Part shown: positions 25,655 to 34,646 of the stretch, piece after piece
How the letters are laid out: the number at the start of each line of letters is the position of its first letter
Position numbering within the stretch: the first letter of the stretch is position 1
From: Desulfopila sp. IMCC35006
GTDB lineage: Bacteria > Desulfobacterota > Desulfobulbia > Desulfobulbales > Desulfocapsaceae
NCBI RefSeq assembly: GCF_005116645.1
Contig: NZ_SWCM01000002.1
Span: 248,001-312,000, forward strand
Direction: 5' to 3'
Length of the DNA: 64,000 nucleotides
The notes under the pieces: model-generated
The model's input: only the letters and a program-made list of their open reading frames with translations
Database searches by the model: none
What the model was told of the DNA's origin: nothing
Made by a program: the position numbers and the translations under genes

Positions 25655-26881
25655 TTAAGCAACCGAGGCTTTCTTCTGCATTGCATGAACCTTGTCATTG
25701 GCAGCCTTAATGGTTGCAGAGAGCTCTTCTATATTAACCGGCTTATTCATGTACGCAAATGCCCCAAGCTTCATACATTCTTCCATATCTTTGGTCGTGC
25801 CATGCCCCGTAAGAATGATAACCTCAATATTCGGGGCGATTTCCTTGGCCTGCCGGAGCACCTCAATGCCATGCAGTCCCGGCATCTTCAGATCGAGAAC
25901 CATGACTTCAGGGCAATCCTCAGCAATCAAGTCCAGGGCCTGCTGGCCATCATAGACGCCATATGTGCCGACATCCCGGCTGATCAGACGCTGGGAAACC
26001 GTCTGGACGAATTCCCGTTCATCATCAACAAAAAGAACCTTGGAGGGCAATTCAAATTTTTGCTGGCGGTACACCGTTTCAACATAGCTTTTATGCTTCT
26101 CGATGGTAATTTCCTTGATGCCGGGAATCTGCCTGATAAGATCGGTAAGATCCTGTTTCAAGCCATTAAAATTGAGAACGCTGTTTTGGATGACCAGGGT
26201 AACATTGCCCTCTTTTGCTTTGATGCCCAGCTTATGGCCATGGGCCAGGAGGAGGTTCTCGATTTCGGCGACCATCTTCATATCCTTGACCGCACTCTGG
26301 GACTCGGGGGTACGCAAAACTGAAGTTCGGTGAAAACAACTGAGTATTTCTTTGGTTACTTCTCGGTGGTCTTTTGCTTCAACCGGCACAACCAGATCAT
26401 AGAGTGAGCTGTCGTAGGCTTCTTTGGCAAAAAGAAAATCGGTCCAGCTGAACGCGCTGATATCATGGTTGCGAATCTTCTTTTTTGCTTCCCCTTTGCT
26501 CAGTCCCATCTTGATCGCACGGTCAATCCGCCCTTCTTTCTTGTCGACAACCAGGACTCTTAATACCTCTGTGACTTCAGCCGGAATGAGAGAGGTGAGG
26601 AAACCATGGAACAGATACTGTTCGGGGGCGGCAAGTTTATCAGCGAGCACCATGCGGAACATGTTGACAGCTTTCTCTTTTTCAAGAGTGAACTGATTGA
26701 AAACCGATGTCCTGCTGTACATCATTTTCTTCAGACGTTCAGGATCCCCGCCAAATCTTGCAACCGTGTCGCCAAAAAGGTTTTCATCGGTGTAGACTTT
26801 TAAGGTAAGAATACTCGATAATTCGCCGATAATGCCCGAATCGAGTGTCGAAAGACATGGAAATAACGCTATTGATGACAT
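25655..26881 (-). CDS. fusion protein: degenerate cytidylate-kinase-like domain, BON-like segment and receiver
   Basis: 408 residues from MSSIALFPCL, with GGGAGGAA 5 bases upstream. Residues 1-185 follow the cytidylate-kinase-like (Cmk2) plan (LTLKVYTDENLFGDTVARFGG, then YLFHGFLTSLIPAEVTEVLRV and RAIKMGLSKGEAKKKI), but the P-loop position lacks the GxxGxGK motif. Residues 200-262 resemble a BON domain (LGIKAKEGNVTLVIQN, then IRQIPGIKEITIE). Residues 280-400 are a complete receiver with Asp330 in VLDLKMPG, ILTGHGT and the Lys of YMNKPVN. It may be a phosphorylation-controlled nucleotide sensor. It is first of its operon, facing a long regulatory region. Confidence 0.8.
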   Translation of the reverse strand: MSSIALFPCLSTLDSGIIGELSSILTLKVYTDENLFGDTVARFGGDPERLKKMMYSRTSVFNQFTLEKEKAVNMFRMVLADKLAAPEQYLFHGFLTSLIPAEVTEVLRVLVVDKKEGRIDRAIKMGLSKGEAKKKIRNHDISAFSWTDFLFAKEAYDSSLYDLVVPVEAKDHREVTKEILSCFHRTSVLRTPESQSAVKDMKMVAEIENLLLAHGHKLGIKAKEGNVTLVIQNSVLNFNGLKQDLTDLIRQIPGIKEITIEKHKSYVETVYRQQKFELPSKVLFVDDEREFVQTVSQRLISRDVGTYGVYDGQQALDLIAEDCPEVMVLDLKMPGLHGIEVLRQAKEIAPNIEVIILTGHGTTKDMEECMKLGAFAYMNKPVNIEELSATIKAANDKVHAMQKKASVA

Positions 26882-27554
26882 GTGGTTCCTCCCTGATAAA
26901 ACGTTTATGGTATAAACTGTATGCAAACCTCGCGATTTATTCTTCATTTTCTATAAAGCATAATTCATGCCAAAATTTTTTATACATAATTCATCGTGAT
27001 TACATAATGTTACACTATGATACGGTCACATGGTAACACTGTACTGTTTTGTAACATATACTCATGATGTATCGTTTCGTATCACTATGTATCTCCACGA
27101 TATTTTTGCTTGATGCCCCTCCTGCCGGGAGAGCTGCCTGAAACTGCACCGAAGATTCCAACCCATTGTATTTATTACTCTGTCGGTTGTATCAAAGGCC
27201 GAAGTGTCAGCAATCTTTACAGACTGGAAAGCATCTTGTCAGTCTGTGGCCATCTGCTGGTTGAAAGATATGGCATTATGACAACTCCCCGAAGGTATGA
27301 GAAGATTCATCGCCGTCTTTTTTCCGATGATCGCATCCACCCGCCGTTTCATCAGGTCAGCAAACCTGCACAACGAGAAAACGCACAGGAAACGGCAGGG
27401 TGTCGTTCCCCCGACTAGTGGCACAATAATTGCTCCTTTTTCTTGAGAGCCGGCTCCGGCATTTATGATGCTCTTGCAGGATGCAAATAATCTTCAGGGC
27501 ACAGGACACATCATTTGTCCATATGGTAATGACTTGGGAGTGAAGGGGGTTGAA
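26882..27554. promoter_or_regulatory. long divergent regulatory region with repeated TGTTACA/TGTAACA half-sites
   Basis: 673 bases between two divergent regulator/stress genes. No convincing gene is present. Around 27008-27056 there are three related half-sites: TGTTACA (27008-27014), GGTAACA (27032-27038) and TGTAACA (27050-27056). An imperfect dyad TGTATC-GTTTC-GTATCA follows at about 27067-27084. The same half-site forms a perfect palindrome at 37631-37648. The segment 26950-27060 is AT-rich and the likely promoter zone. Downstream of it, from 27110 to 27540, nothing is recognised. Confidence 0.4.
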
Positions 27555-28040
27555 ATGACTGATATTGGGAAAGTAATGGCTTGTGTTGATCTGTCTGACT
27601 ATACCAGGATGACCATCGAGGAGGCAGTGACGGTCACGAGAGGATTACCGGCGGAAATTGTACTCTTGAATGTCATCAACAACCGGGATGTCGAGGCGGT
27701 CAGGACCGTAAGCCCCTATCTTCCGGAGGGCCTTTCTGTTGAAACCTACATTGAACGGGCAAGTACAGAACGTCGGGAGCACATTAAAGAAATCATTGAT
27801 CAATTTTTTCCTGCCGAGAAACCACGCATGAGGATTGTTATTCACGTTGGCATTCCATACGAAGCCATACTCCGAGCCATAGAAACGGAAAAAGTCGACC
27901 TGGTTGTGCTGGCCAGCAAAGGAAAAAGTAATCTTATCGGCACGCTGCATGGATCAAACGCGGAGAAAGTGTTCCGACATTCCCCTGTTCCCGTGCTGAG
28001 TGCCAGAAGCCGGGAAAATTTCAGCAGGAAGCGTTTTTAG
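27555..28040 (+). CDS. universal stress protein (UspA family)
   Basis: 161 residues from MTDIGKVMAC, chosen for the AAGGGGG site; upstream in-frame codons lack one. The Usp fold is clear: VMACVDLSDYTRMTIEEAVT at the start, VIHVGIPYEAILRAIETEKVDLVVL, and the ATP-binding loop ASKGKSNLIGTLHGSNAEK followed by VFRHSPVPVLS. The loop pattern G-x2-S-x9-G-S suggests ATP binding. It is followed 11 bases later by a paralogue, so the two form a tandem pair that may heterodimerise. Confidence 0.93.
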   Translation: MTDIGKVMACVDLSDYTRMTIEEAVTVTRGLPAEIVLLNVINNRDVEAVRTVSPYLPEGLSVETYIERASTERREHIKEIIDQFFPAEKPRMRIVIHVGIPYEAILRAIETEKVDLVVLASKGKSNLIGTLHGSNAEKVFRHSPVPVLSARSRENFSRKRF

Positions 28041-28051
28041 GGAGAAAAACA

Positions 28052-28516
28052 ATGAAAAAATTGGATAAAATTATCGCCGGTATCGATTTTTCTGTCTATT
28101 CCGCCAGGATTTTGCAATATGCGGCAGGGATCGCTGAACGGAACGAGGCTGAACTCATTGCAGTAAGCGTCATTAATAAACGACAGATTGACTATATAAA
28201 AGAAGTATGCAGACATGAGGACCCCGGCACAATCACCCTGGAAAAATTCATCAACGATGAGACCAGGAGGCGCACCGTCAATCTAGAAGATATGTTTCGT
28301 CAGTACGTCCCGAAAATGGTTGCCACCAGATCAATCATCAGAAGCGGTGTGCCCTTTGAGGAGATTCTCCTGGCTGTCGCCGATGAAGAAGCCGATCTGG
28401 TCGTTATCAGTTCAAAAGGGAGAACAAATTTTAAAGATTACATGTTCGGTACTACTTCGGAAAAAATTTTCCGGCATTGCCCGGTATCGTTACTGAGTTT
28501 AAATCTGCGGCAGTAA
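28052..28516 (+). CDS. universal stress protein (UspA family), tandem paralogue
   Basis: 154 residues with GGGAGAAA before the ATG. It shares the layout of its neighbour: IIAGIDFSVYSARILQYAAG, an EEILLAVADEEADLVVIS strand-helix-strand, and the loop SSKGRTNFKDYMFGTTSEK then IFRHCPVSLLS. The glycine of the last nucleotide-binding GS pair reads GT, so ATP affinity may differ. The cNMP/AAA+/NapH fusion gene follows after 61 bases. Confidence 0.93.
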   Translation: MKKLDKIIAGIDFSVYSARILQYAAGIAERNEAELIAVSVINKRQIDYIKEVCRHEDPGTITLEKFINDETRRRTVNLEDMFRQYVPKMVATRSIIRSGVPFEEILLAVADEEADLVVISSKGRTNFKDYMFGTTSEKIFRHCPVSLLSLNLRQ

Positions 28517-28577
28517 TGCAAACACCTGAACGGATTCACTGGTGAAGCGATGTGTCAAGGAGGCGACTGAACACGGT

Positions 28578-31241
28578 ATGGTAATGGTGCTGGATATGCA
28601 TAATGAGGAAGAGCTCAGACAGAACCTGCAAAACTCTGTCCTTTTCAGGGATGTCGCAAGAGAAGAAATCGACCACATTATCGACGCCGGCCAGTGGCGA
28701 AGAGTCAGACAGGGTGAGTACGTCTACCGTCAGGCTGAAAATGACCGCAAATTTTATATCGTTGCCGAAGGGGAAGTGGAGCTGACCCTGAATTCCGAAG
28801 GAGACAGCCAGCTTATTGTCGGTCATATCGGCCCGGGCGGCCATTTCGGTGAAACGTCGCTTTTGACCAACAGCGGCAATCGCCTGAACGTCCGGGCTAT
28901 GAGCGAGCTTTCACTGCTCTTTTTTGACGCCGACACCTTCAATTCAGTCCTGTTGAACAACAATGCGATACAGCGGCAACTGAGTATCGCCCTGGCAAAT
29001 CGTCTGCGGGTCTCATTCCATGACCATGCCCAGGCTCTCAGTAAATCGAAAAATTCCCGCAATAACGGCGACGACAAGCTGGATTCGACGTTTTTTTCGG
29101 AGACGAAACATTTTGCGGGTGGCGAAAAAGCATTTCTTGACAGCGAACGCGGCTCCCGCCTTTCGGAATCGACCATTGCCCGACAGATAAGAAAAGCAGT
29201 CCAGCGGTTCAGCGACAATCTTGCTCCGGTACTCCTCACCGGGGAAAACGGCACCGGACGGCGGATGGTTGCCTATGAAATCCATCGGGCCAGTGCCTAT
29301 AAAGACGGCCCTTACATCGAAATTGATATCAGGGAAATCGATCCAGCACAGCTGGAAGTAGAGCTATTCGGCTATGCGCGCGATTCCTCGGCGTTTTCCC
29401 AGGTCGACCAACTGGGAGTATTTGAACGGCTGCAGGGAGGGACTGTCGTTTTAAACAATGCCGAATACATGGAACCTGATTTTCAGCGGCAGCTGGCCAC
29501 AATCATCAGCAAAAAAGGGTTCTGCAAGGTGGGCGGCGGCACCAGAGTGCCTCTGCGTTCGCGGCTTATCCTGATCTGCCAGGACAAACCCCGCCAGGAG
29601 GACGGTCATGACCGGCTGCTCCCCTCACTCTATTCCCTCGTCGCTGACCAGCATTTCCGGGTGACCCCCCTACGGGGACACCGCCGTGATATTCCGCGCC
29701 TGGTGCAATACTACCTCAAACGCTATAGCCTGCAATACGCCAAGAATATCAACCGGGTCGACGAGCAGACCATGGGCATGTTCATGAATTACGACTGGCC
29801 GGGCAATCTGACCGAAATGGCCAGCGTGCTGCAGCGTGCCGTTATTCTGGGCAAGAGCAATGAACCGCTCAACCACCAGAACCTTCTCGGGGTGCCCAAG
29901 TCCGAGGGCAAGTGGGAGTTCAATCTGCTCCGCCTTGCCCCCATACGCGCCTTTTTGACGAGTCCGCTTTTCCCGGTACTGCCCAGGGCTATCGTCGGCG
30001 CCTTTTTTATCCTCGTCCTGGCGATTTTGTTTTTCGGTCCGGTCGCCGGGGAAAAAAATATCGGCCTGACCCTCAGCTGGGTGGTCGGCTGGCCGCTGCT
30101 GATCTTTGCCTTTTTTTTCTTCGCCCGCACCTGGTGCAGTGTCTGCGGTCTGTCCGTTCCCGGCTGGCTGGCCCAGAAGCTCCTCAAGCCCGAGAGGCCG
30201 ACCCCGCAGATAATTCGCCAGTATTCCGGCTGGATAATGACTGTTCTCTGCATCACCCTGTTCTGGATCGAGACCGCCTGGAATGCCTATGCCTCCCCGC
30301 GGCTGACAGCCTGGATCATCTTCACCATCACGCTCAGCGCACTTTTTTTCAGTGTGTTTTTTAAACGCCGGGTCTGGTGCCGTTATATCTGCCCGCTCGG
30401 CGCAATCAACGCGCTTTTTTCCATGCCATCCATTCTCGAACTGCGGGCCAACAGACATGTGTGCATGAACCGCTGCGTCGAACAACTGTGCTACAATGGC
30501 GACGAGCACGCGGCTGGCTGCCCGATGTTTCGCCATCCTTTTCTGGTGGACAACAATCGCGACTGCATCCTTTGCGGGCAATGCATCAAGAACTGCAAAC
30601 TGAACTCCATACACCTCAATCTCCGCCTGGCCCCCCAGGAACTATGGAATCTCCAGTCGCCGCGCCTGGAAGACAGCGTGCTGGTGGTCAGTCTGGCCGC
30701 TATCTTTTATCCGTTTGCCATCAACCAGAAATATGCCGGGTTTACGACCGGCTTGACCAGTATGATCCATGGACTGGGACTGCCCGACAGTCAGGTCCTG
30801 GCCTCGAGCATCTTCTTTTTCGCCTGCATTATAATCTACCTGAGCGGGTATGCGGTTATGTCGAGAATAATGGCCAGGCTTACCGGAAGCAGCTGGAAAA
30901 CGACGGCATCCATACTCGGATACAGTATGATTCCGCTGGTACTTGGTGCCTTCATGACTGCACACCTGGAAATCTTTGTGGGCGGCATCTGGCTGCTGCC
31001 TGCCAACCTGCGCGATATCATCGGCCTGGGCAGTGAGTACAACCCGAGCCGCCTGATAAGCTCGGACGCCACTTTCATCCTGCAACTCATTACCATCGTC
31101 GGCAGCCTGATCGCCTCGCTCTATGCGACACAGCGCATTGTTAAACGGTTGGCAGCAGACCGTTTATACAGGCCGCGAATGTTTGTACTTCCGGCCTTTT
31201 TGCTCTGTCTCTCGGCTATTGCCTACCTCAAGTTTGCATGA
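28578..31241 (+). CDS. three-part fusion: cyclic-nucleotide-binding domain, degenerate AAA+ (sigma-54 type) domain and NapH-like membrane iron-sulfur module
   Basis: About 887 residues; the start is uncertain (ATG at 28578, AAGGAGG 14 bases upstream; a GTG lies at 28542). Residues about 15-130 are a CRP-type domain (YVYRQAENDRKFYIVAEGEVEL, then GHFGETSLL). About 185-435 is an NtrC-type AAA+ domain with a modified Walker A (GENGTGRR), no GAFTGA loop and a Walker B reading VVLNNAEY. The C-terminal half has about eight membrane helices and NapH/NosR-type cysteine motifs WCSVCGLS and WCRYICPLGA, a CxxxC cluster CMNRCVEQLC, and a ferredoxin motif CILCGQCIKNC. It looks like a membrane redox protein gated by nucleotide binding. 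It follows the two stress-protein genes. Confidence 0.8.
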   Translation: MVMVLDMHNEEELRQNLQNSVLFRDVAREEIDHIIDAGQWRRVRQGEYVYRQAENDRKFYIVAEGEVELTLNSEGDSQLIVGHIGPGGHFGETSLLTNSGNRLNVRAMSELSLLFFDADTFNSVLLNNNAIQRQLSIALANRLRVSFHDHAQALSKSKNSRNNGDDKLDSTFFSETKHFAGGEKAFLDSERGSRLSESTIARQIRKAVQRFSDNLAPVLLTGENGTGRRMVAYEIHRASAYKDGPYIEIDIREIDPAQLEVELFGYARDSSAFSQVDQLGVFERLQGGTVVLNNAEYMEPDFQRQLATIISKKGFCKVGGGTRVPLRSRLILICQDKPRQEDGHDRLLPSLYSLVADQHFRVTPLRGHRRDIPRLVQYYLKRYSLQYAKNINRVDEQTMGMFMNYDWPGNLTEMASVLQRAVILGKSNEPLNHQNLLGVPKSEGKWEFNLLRLAPIRAFLTSPLFPVLPRAIVGAFFILVLAILFFGPVAGEKNIGLTLSWVVGWPLLIFAFFFFARTWCSVCGLSVPGWLAQKLLKPERPTPQIIRQYSGWIMTVLCITLFWIETAWNAYASPRLTAWIIFTITLSALFFSVFFKRRVWCRYICPLGAINALFSMPSILELRANRHVCMNRCVEQLCYNGDEHAAGCPMFRHPFLVDNNRDCILCGQCIKNCKLNSIHLNLRLAPQELWNLQSPRLEDSVLVVSLAAIFYPFAINQKYAGFTTGLTSMIHGLGLPDSQVLASSIFFFACIIIYLSGYAVMSRIMARLTGSSWKTTASILGYSMIPLVLGAFMTAHLEIFVGGIWLLPANLRDIIGLGSEYNPSRLISSDATFILQLITIVGSLIASLYATQRIVKRLAADRLYRPRMFVLPAFLLCLSAIAYLKFA

Positions 31242-31837
31242 CCTGTACCGTATTAACGTACACCCTTTTTCTTTCCTCGAAAGGCGTTACAGGGAATAAC
31301 AGCGTAAATCCCTCTACATCCAGTCACTCATTGTCAAGACAGATCCCCATCTTCAAAAATGGCACACGAGAGCTCTGCCGCAGCGGCTGCAGAGCTCAAT
31401 AAAAATCTCATTATAGTAAGGACGATTTCGCTTTCTCCTGGTGTGGCGAAACCTGCGATTGCAGTATCTTCTGGTCATCGCAGCTAAACTTCAGGACGTA
31501 TGATGCGTAATGTTCTCATACGAACTGATCCTGCTGCGCCAGCCGGGTTTCTTGAACGGGTACTGTAATTTTCGAGAATACAGCGTCTCGACTTGAAGCC
31601 GCACGATCCGGTATTAGAATGTTCCACGGCTTTGCAACAACGGTCTCTTGTGCCCCAAAGGGTACATTTAACGGTCAGCCAGCTGCCGTTAAATCTTCGA
31701 TGAACTCAGGGAAAGAATTGCGGCAGGTCAAAGGTAAAATAATAATCCCGGGCAGAAGATGCGTCCGGCAACACCCCGTTGACCTGCAATCGATTGGCAG
31801 CAATATTTATTGAAATGCTTAAAAGGATAGGCAAAAA
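31242..31837. other. non-coding stretch with a weak hairpin
   Basis: 596 bases with no supported gene. A 9-bp inverted repeat GAGCTCTGC/GCAGAGCTC at 31370-31397 is followed by AATAAAAATC rather than T residues, so it is only a weak terminator candidate for the preceding gene. A 64-codon frame at 31619-31813 has no ribosome site and no protein-like pattern. Confidence 0.35.
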
Positions 31838-32485
31838 GTGATAAACAGTAAACCGTCAGGCAGTCGAATTATACTCATCCGGCATGGGGAAACAGAATGG
31901 AATCGGTTGCATCGCTTCCAGGGACGGAGCGATTTACCTCTCAACCCGACGGGAAATAACCAGGCGCGAGCCTTGGCATCGGCATTAAAAGACGAGGCCA
32001 TCACCGCCATTTATTCAAGTCCTCTGAAGCGGGCCATACAAACGGCATTACATATCGGCAGATTTCACCCGTTAACGCCTTTGATCGAAGAATCGGGATT
32101 TATGGAAATGGATCTGGGAGACTTTGAAGGGATGGAAGCGCATCGGTGGGCAGTAGAGCATCGGGAGTTTCGAAAGAGTTGGGAAGAAAATCCCGCCACC
32201 CTGACCATGCCGGGGGGAGAGAGTCTCGAGAAAGTCCAGCAGCGTGCCGTTGAAACGCTGATGCGGATTTCCGAGCCCTACCCCCCCGGCACTACTCTGT
32301 TGATCTGTGCACACAATTTCGTCATCATTTCATTATTATGCTTTGCATCGAAAACCTCCCTGAATCAATTTCGGGAGTTGCGACAGGAGACAGCGGCCCT
32401 GAATATCATTCATAGGGATGGAGTAGATTTTCAGATTGAAAAGATCAACGACTGCCGACACCTTCAGGAAGATCATGAACGTTGA
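31838..32485 (+). CDS. histidine phosphatase (phosphoglycerate-mutase-like)
   Basis: 215 residues from a GTG start with an AAGGATA site. The family signature IILIRHGETEWN is at 12-23 with the catalytic His16, followed by RFQGRSDLPLNPTG and IYSSPLKRAIQTA (second arginine), the acid/base region MEMDLGDFEG and the second histidine in LICAHNFVI. Members of this subfamily include broad phosphatases, alpha-ribazole phosphatase (CobC) and fructose-bisphosphatase-like enzymes. No cobalamin genes are nearby, so the substrate stays open. Confidence 0.9.
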   Translation: MINSKPSGSRIILIRHGETEWNRLHRFQGRSDLPLNPTGNNQARALASALKDEAITAIYSSPLKRAIQTALHIGRFHPLTPLIEESGFMEMDLGDFEGMEAHRWAVEHREFRKSWEENPATLTMPGGESLEKVQQRAVETLMRISEPYPPGTTLLICAHNFVIISLLCFASKTSLNQFRELRQETAALNIIHRDGVDFQIEKINDCRHLQEDHER

Positions 32486-32512
32486 GGCTCGGGTGCACTG
32501 CACATCAAAAGG

Positions 32513-32815
32513 TTACATCTCAAAATCAACGGCCCTTCTCTCGGCGATCACTTTCTTGCCAAAAGCAAGGATTTTTTGATGTTCGGGGTGGTTGTTATAT
32601 TTTTCAAGATCATTCAAGCTGTTGAACTCTGACAGCAAGACGAGATCAGATGCAGTCTCACCTGGCAGAATATTCTTGCCCGTTTTCAAGCTGACAATCT
32701 CATCGATTACGCCGACAAGCGCTTCCAGTCTGGAGGCGAACTCATTTATGTTTTCTTCCCGCGTGTTGTTCAGCGCACTCTCTTTGAACTTCCACATTAC
32801 GATATGCTGAATCAT
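32513..32815 (-). CDS. Dabb-domain (stress-responsive A/B barrel) protein
   Basis: 100 residues, close to the usual length of the family. It starts with MIQHIVMWKFKE, the diagnostic Dabb opening, and continues with SDLVLLSEFNSLNDLEKYNNHPEHQKI, the second conserved segment. These dimeric ferredoxin-like barrels have varied or unknown roles. The gene is single, preceded on its strand by an AGGAG-type site (about 32820), and converges on the phosphatase gene. Confidence 0.92.
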   Translation of the reverse strand: MIQHIVMWKFKESALNNTREENINEFASRLEALVGVIDEIVSLKTGKNILPGETASDLVLLSEFNSLNDLEKYNNHPEHQKILAFGKKVIAERRAVDFEM

Positions 32816-32972
32816 GATTTCTCCTGAAGATACTTTGGGTAATTATTATCCTGCCGGAATTATCTACTCACCATCAGAATATGACTCCCCCTGAAACAAG
32901 TTATGTTTTTCCGGGTTGTCATTGAGCGGTATAGTTACAAGCAGGCTGTTTGCAGTGATACAGGTTCGTTTG

Positions 32973-33611
32973 TTATTTTTTCGGTAATATTCTGTTGAGC
33001 AGCTCCGCTGTGCTGCGACATTTACTCATTGACTCCGGCTGTTTATCAAACTCTGGCGGCAACATGTCGGGCGTAACTTCCGCGACAAAACCATTGTTTT
33101 TAACAACATTTCCATCAGCGCAAGTCCGACCGTACGTACAGCGGTAACACTGAGAATAGGCACCCACCAGAAACTTTGCAACGGTGTTCATTTTATTCAT
33201 AGTCATAAAATGTTCGACTATTTTTAACACCTGGCTGTTTTTTTCATCAGAAGAATAGCCGGTGGACAAAACGACGGCAAGTTTGTCTTGTAACAGAAAT
33301 GCGCCCCGATGACGGAAACAAAAACATCGTTCCAGCAGACAATGGGATAAGCCATTGGGAACGTCGTAATAATTGGGGATACCAAATATTATGGCGTCGG
33401 CTCGCAGCATTTCCTTGGCTATCACCTGAAAATCATCATTTACAATGCATCTGTTGTCAGTTATACACCCCAGGCAGCTGATGCAACCACCTATATGCTT
33501 TCCTGCAAGAGAAATATATTTTGTATCGCCATCACATTCAGCAAGCACCTCTTTGACAGCACTTGCAGTAATTCCATGTGGTCTTGGACTTCCCGATATA
33601 CCCAAAATCAT
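32973..33611 (-). CDS. iron-sulfur flavoprotein / NAD(P)H-dependent FMN reductase family (copy 1)
   Basis: About 212 residues from MILGISGSPRPHG, with an AAGGT site. The flavodoxin-like FMN loop GISGSPRPHGIT is at 4-15. A compact cysteine motif Cys43-x2-Cys46-x2-Cys49-x5-Cys55 follows, the arrangement that binds a 4Fe-4S cluster in the Isf iron-sulfur flavoproteins, then NDDFQVIAKEMLRADAIIFGIPNYY, the second FMN-contact region. Two more cysteine pairs (CYRC, TC) lie near 160. It probably passes electrons from ferredoxin or NADH to an unknown acceptor. It is last in a five-gene minus-strand cluster. Confidence 0.85.
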   Translation of the reverse strand: MILGISGSPRPHGITASAVKEVLAECDGDTKYISLAGKHIGGCISCLGCITDNRCIVNDDFQVIAKEMLRADAIIFGIPNYYDVPNGLSHCLLERCFCFRHRGAFLLQDKLAVVLSTGYSSDEKNSQVLKIVEHFMTMNKMNTVAKFLVGAYSQCYRCTYGRTCADGNVVKNNGFVAEVTPDMLPPEFDKQPESMSKCRSTAELLNRILPKK

Positions 33612-33643
33612 GTCAATACCTTCGCATTTTTTATGGCTGCGCC

Positions 33644-34564
33644 TCATCCAGCAACACAGTCCGGCTCAGACCTGTTGCCCACTACCGAAAAAAAGACAAC
33701 AAATCCGTAATACGGAATCATGTAGAAAGCCGCTAATGTTGCCGCCAGCGGCAGGTTCATGTGCACGGCCAGGGCGATGATTAAAATATTATTAACCCAG
33801 ACCTGGCTGCCTGACGCTGCTACCCTGTAAGCCCAATTCCTTGTCCGTGCTGCCCCCCATCCCAGCAGGGCCAGTACCATAGCGAGGGCAACAGAACAGA
33901 TTGCACAATAAAGAATCTGCTCAGGGTTGCTTTTGAGATAAGGAAGATATCGGCCGAGAGCCCCGAAATTAATACCTGAGATCACCACCAGTGAAATCGG
34001 ATAACTCATTCGATTCATCGGCACAAGCAGGCCCGGCATAACCATCCTGAAGAGAAATGCTGCAACCAGTGGAACAAAAATAATCATGCCGAGAAACAGG
34101 GCCATGGCAGCAAGATCATAGCGCAGGGTGGTATCGGACAATACGTCTACCATCACCGGCAGGCTGATCGGCAAAAGCAGGCTGGTCACCACGGCCATGA
34201 CCAGACAGTACGAGATATTGCCCCGGCACAACGAAGTAAAGAATGGGGCTGACACGCCTGTGGAGGCCCCGGCAAGCAAAAGAATGGGGAGTGCCAATGG
34301 CGGATACAGTGCAAGAGTCACCCAATAGGCTATTGCCGGTGCAACCACCAGGCGCAACAGAGTGCCCCAGATAAGCCCTCCCCAGCAGGATATCAGGGCC
34401 CTGCCGACATGAGCCGGAGATATTTTTATAAAGGCCAGAAAGAGCATGGTCATCATCAGGTACTTGATGACCTCGGAAACAACAGCAGAACTCTCGGGAA
34501 AAAATATCCCTCCAAAAAGAGAACCATAGAGCACGGCGATCAATATATAATCTTTCTTTCCCAT
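33644..34564 (-). CDS. BASS-type (bile acid:sodium symporter superfamily) transporter
   Basis: 306 residues with about nine to ten hydrophobic segments covering nearly the whole length. Motifs include LLRLVVAPAIAYWVTL and LLAGASTGVSAPFFTSLCRGN, a glycine-rich crossover region typical of the BASS fold, and a mirror-like second half (INFGALGRYLPYL). The fold is shared by bile-acid, pantoate, auxin-type and arsenite carriers; substrate cannot be told. It lies 32 bases before an iron-sulfur flavoprotein gene and 82 bases after the radical-SAM gene, suggesting it moves the substrate or product of that cluster. Confidence 0.78.
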   Translation of the reverse strand: MGKKDYILIAVLYGSLFGGIFFPESSAVVSEVIKYLMMTMLFLAFIKISPAHVGRALISCWGGLIWGTLLRLVVAPAIAYWVTLALYPPLALPILLLAGASTGVSAPFFTSLCRGNISYCLVMAVVTSLLLPISLPVMVDVLSDTTLRYDLAAMALFLGMIIFVPLVAAFLFRMVMPGLLVPMNRMSYPISLVVISGINFGALGRYLPYLKSNPEQILYCAICSVALAMVLALLGWGAARTRNWAYRVAASGSQVWVNNILIIALAVHMNLPLAATLAAFYMIPYYGFVVFFSVVGNRSEPDCVAG

Positions 34565-34646
34565 CCATCTTTACCTGAAAGGCGACAAATAAAGATGCCG
34601 GCCTGTTTCCCGCATCCACCCTTTTCTGGAATCGATCATTTCGTCC

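Noticed and set aside
29670-30614. 314-codon minus-strand frame opposite the NapH-like module
   Set aside because: The plus strand has iron-sulfur motifs and membrane helices in frame. The antisense reading is low-complexity and charged, with no start site.
31619-31813. 64-codon plus-strand frame
   Set aside because: No ribosome site, no protein-like periodicity, and it sits in a degenerate intergenic region.
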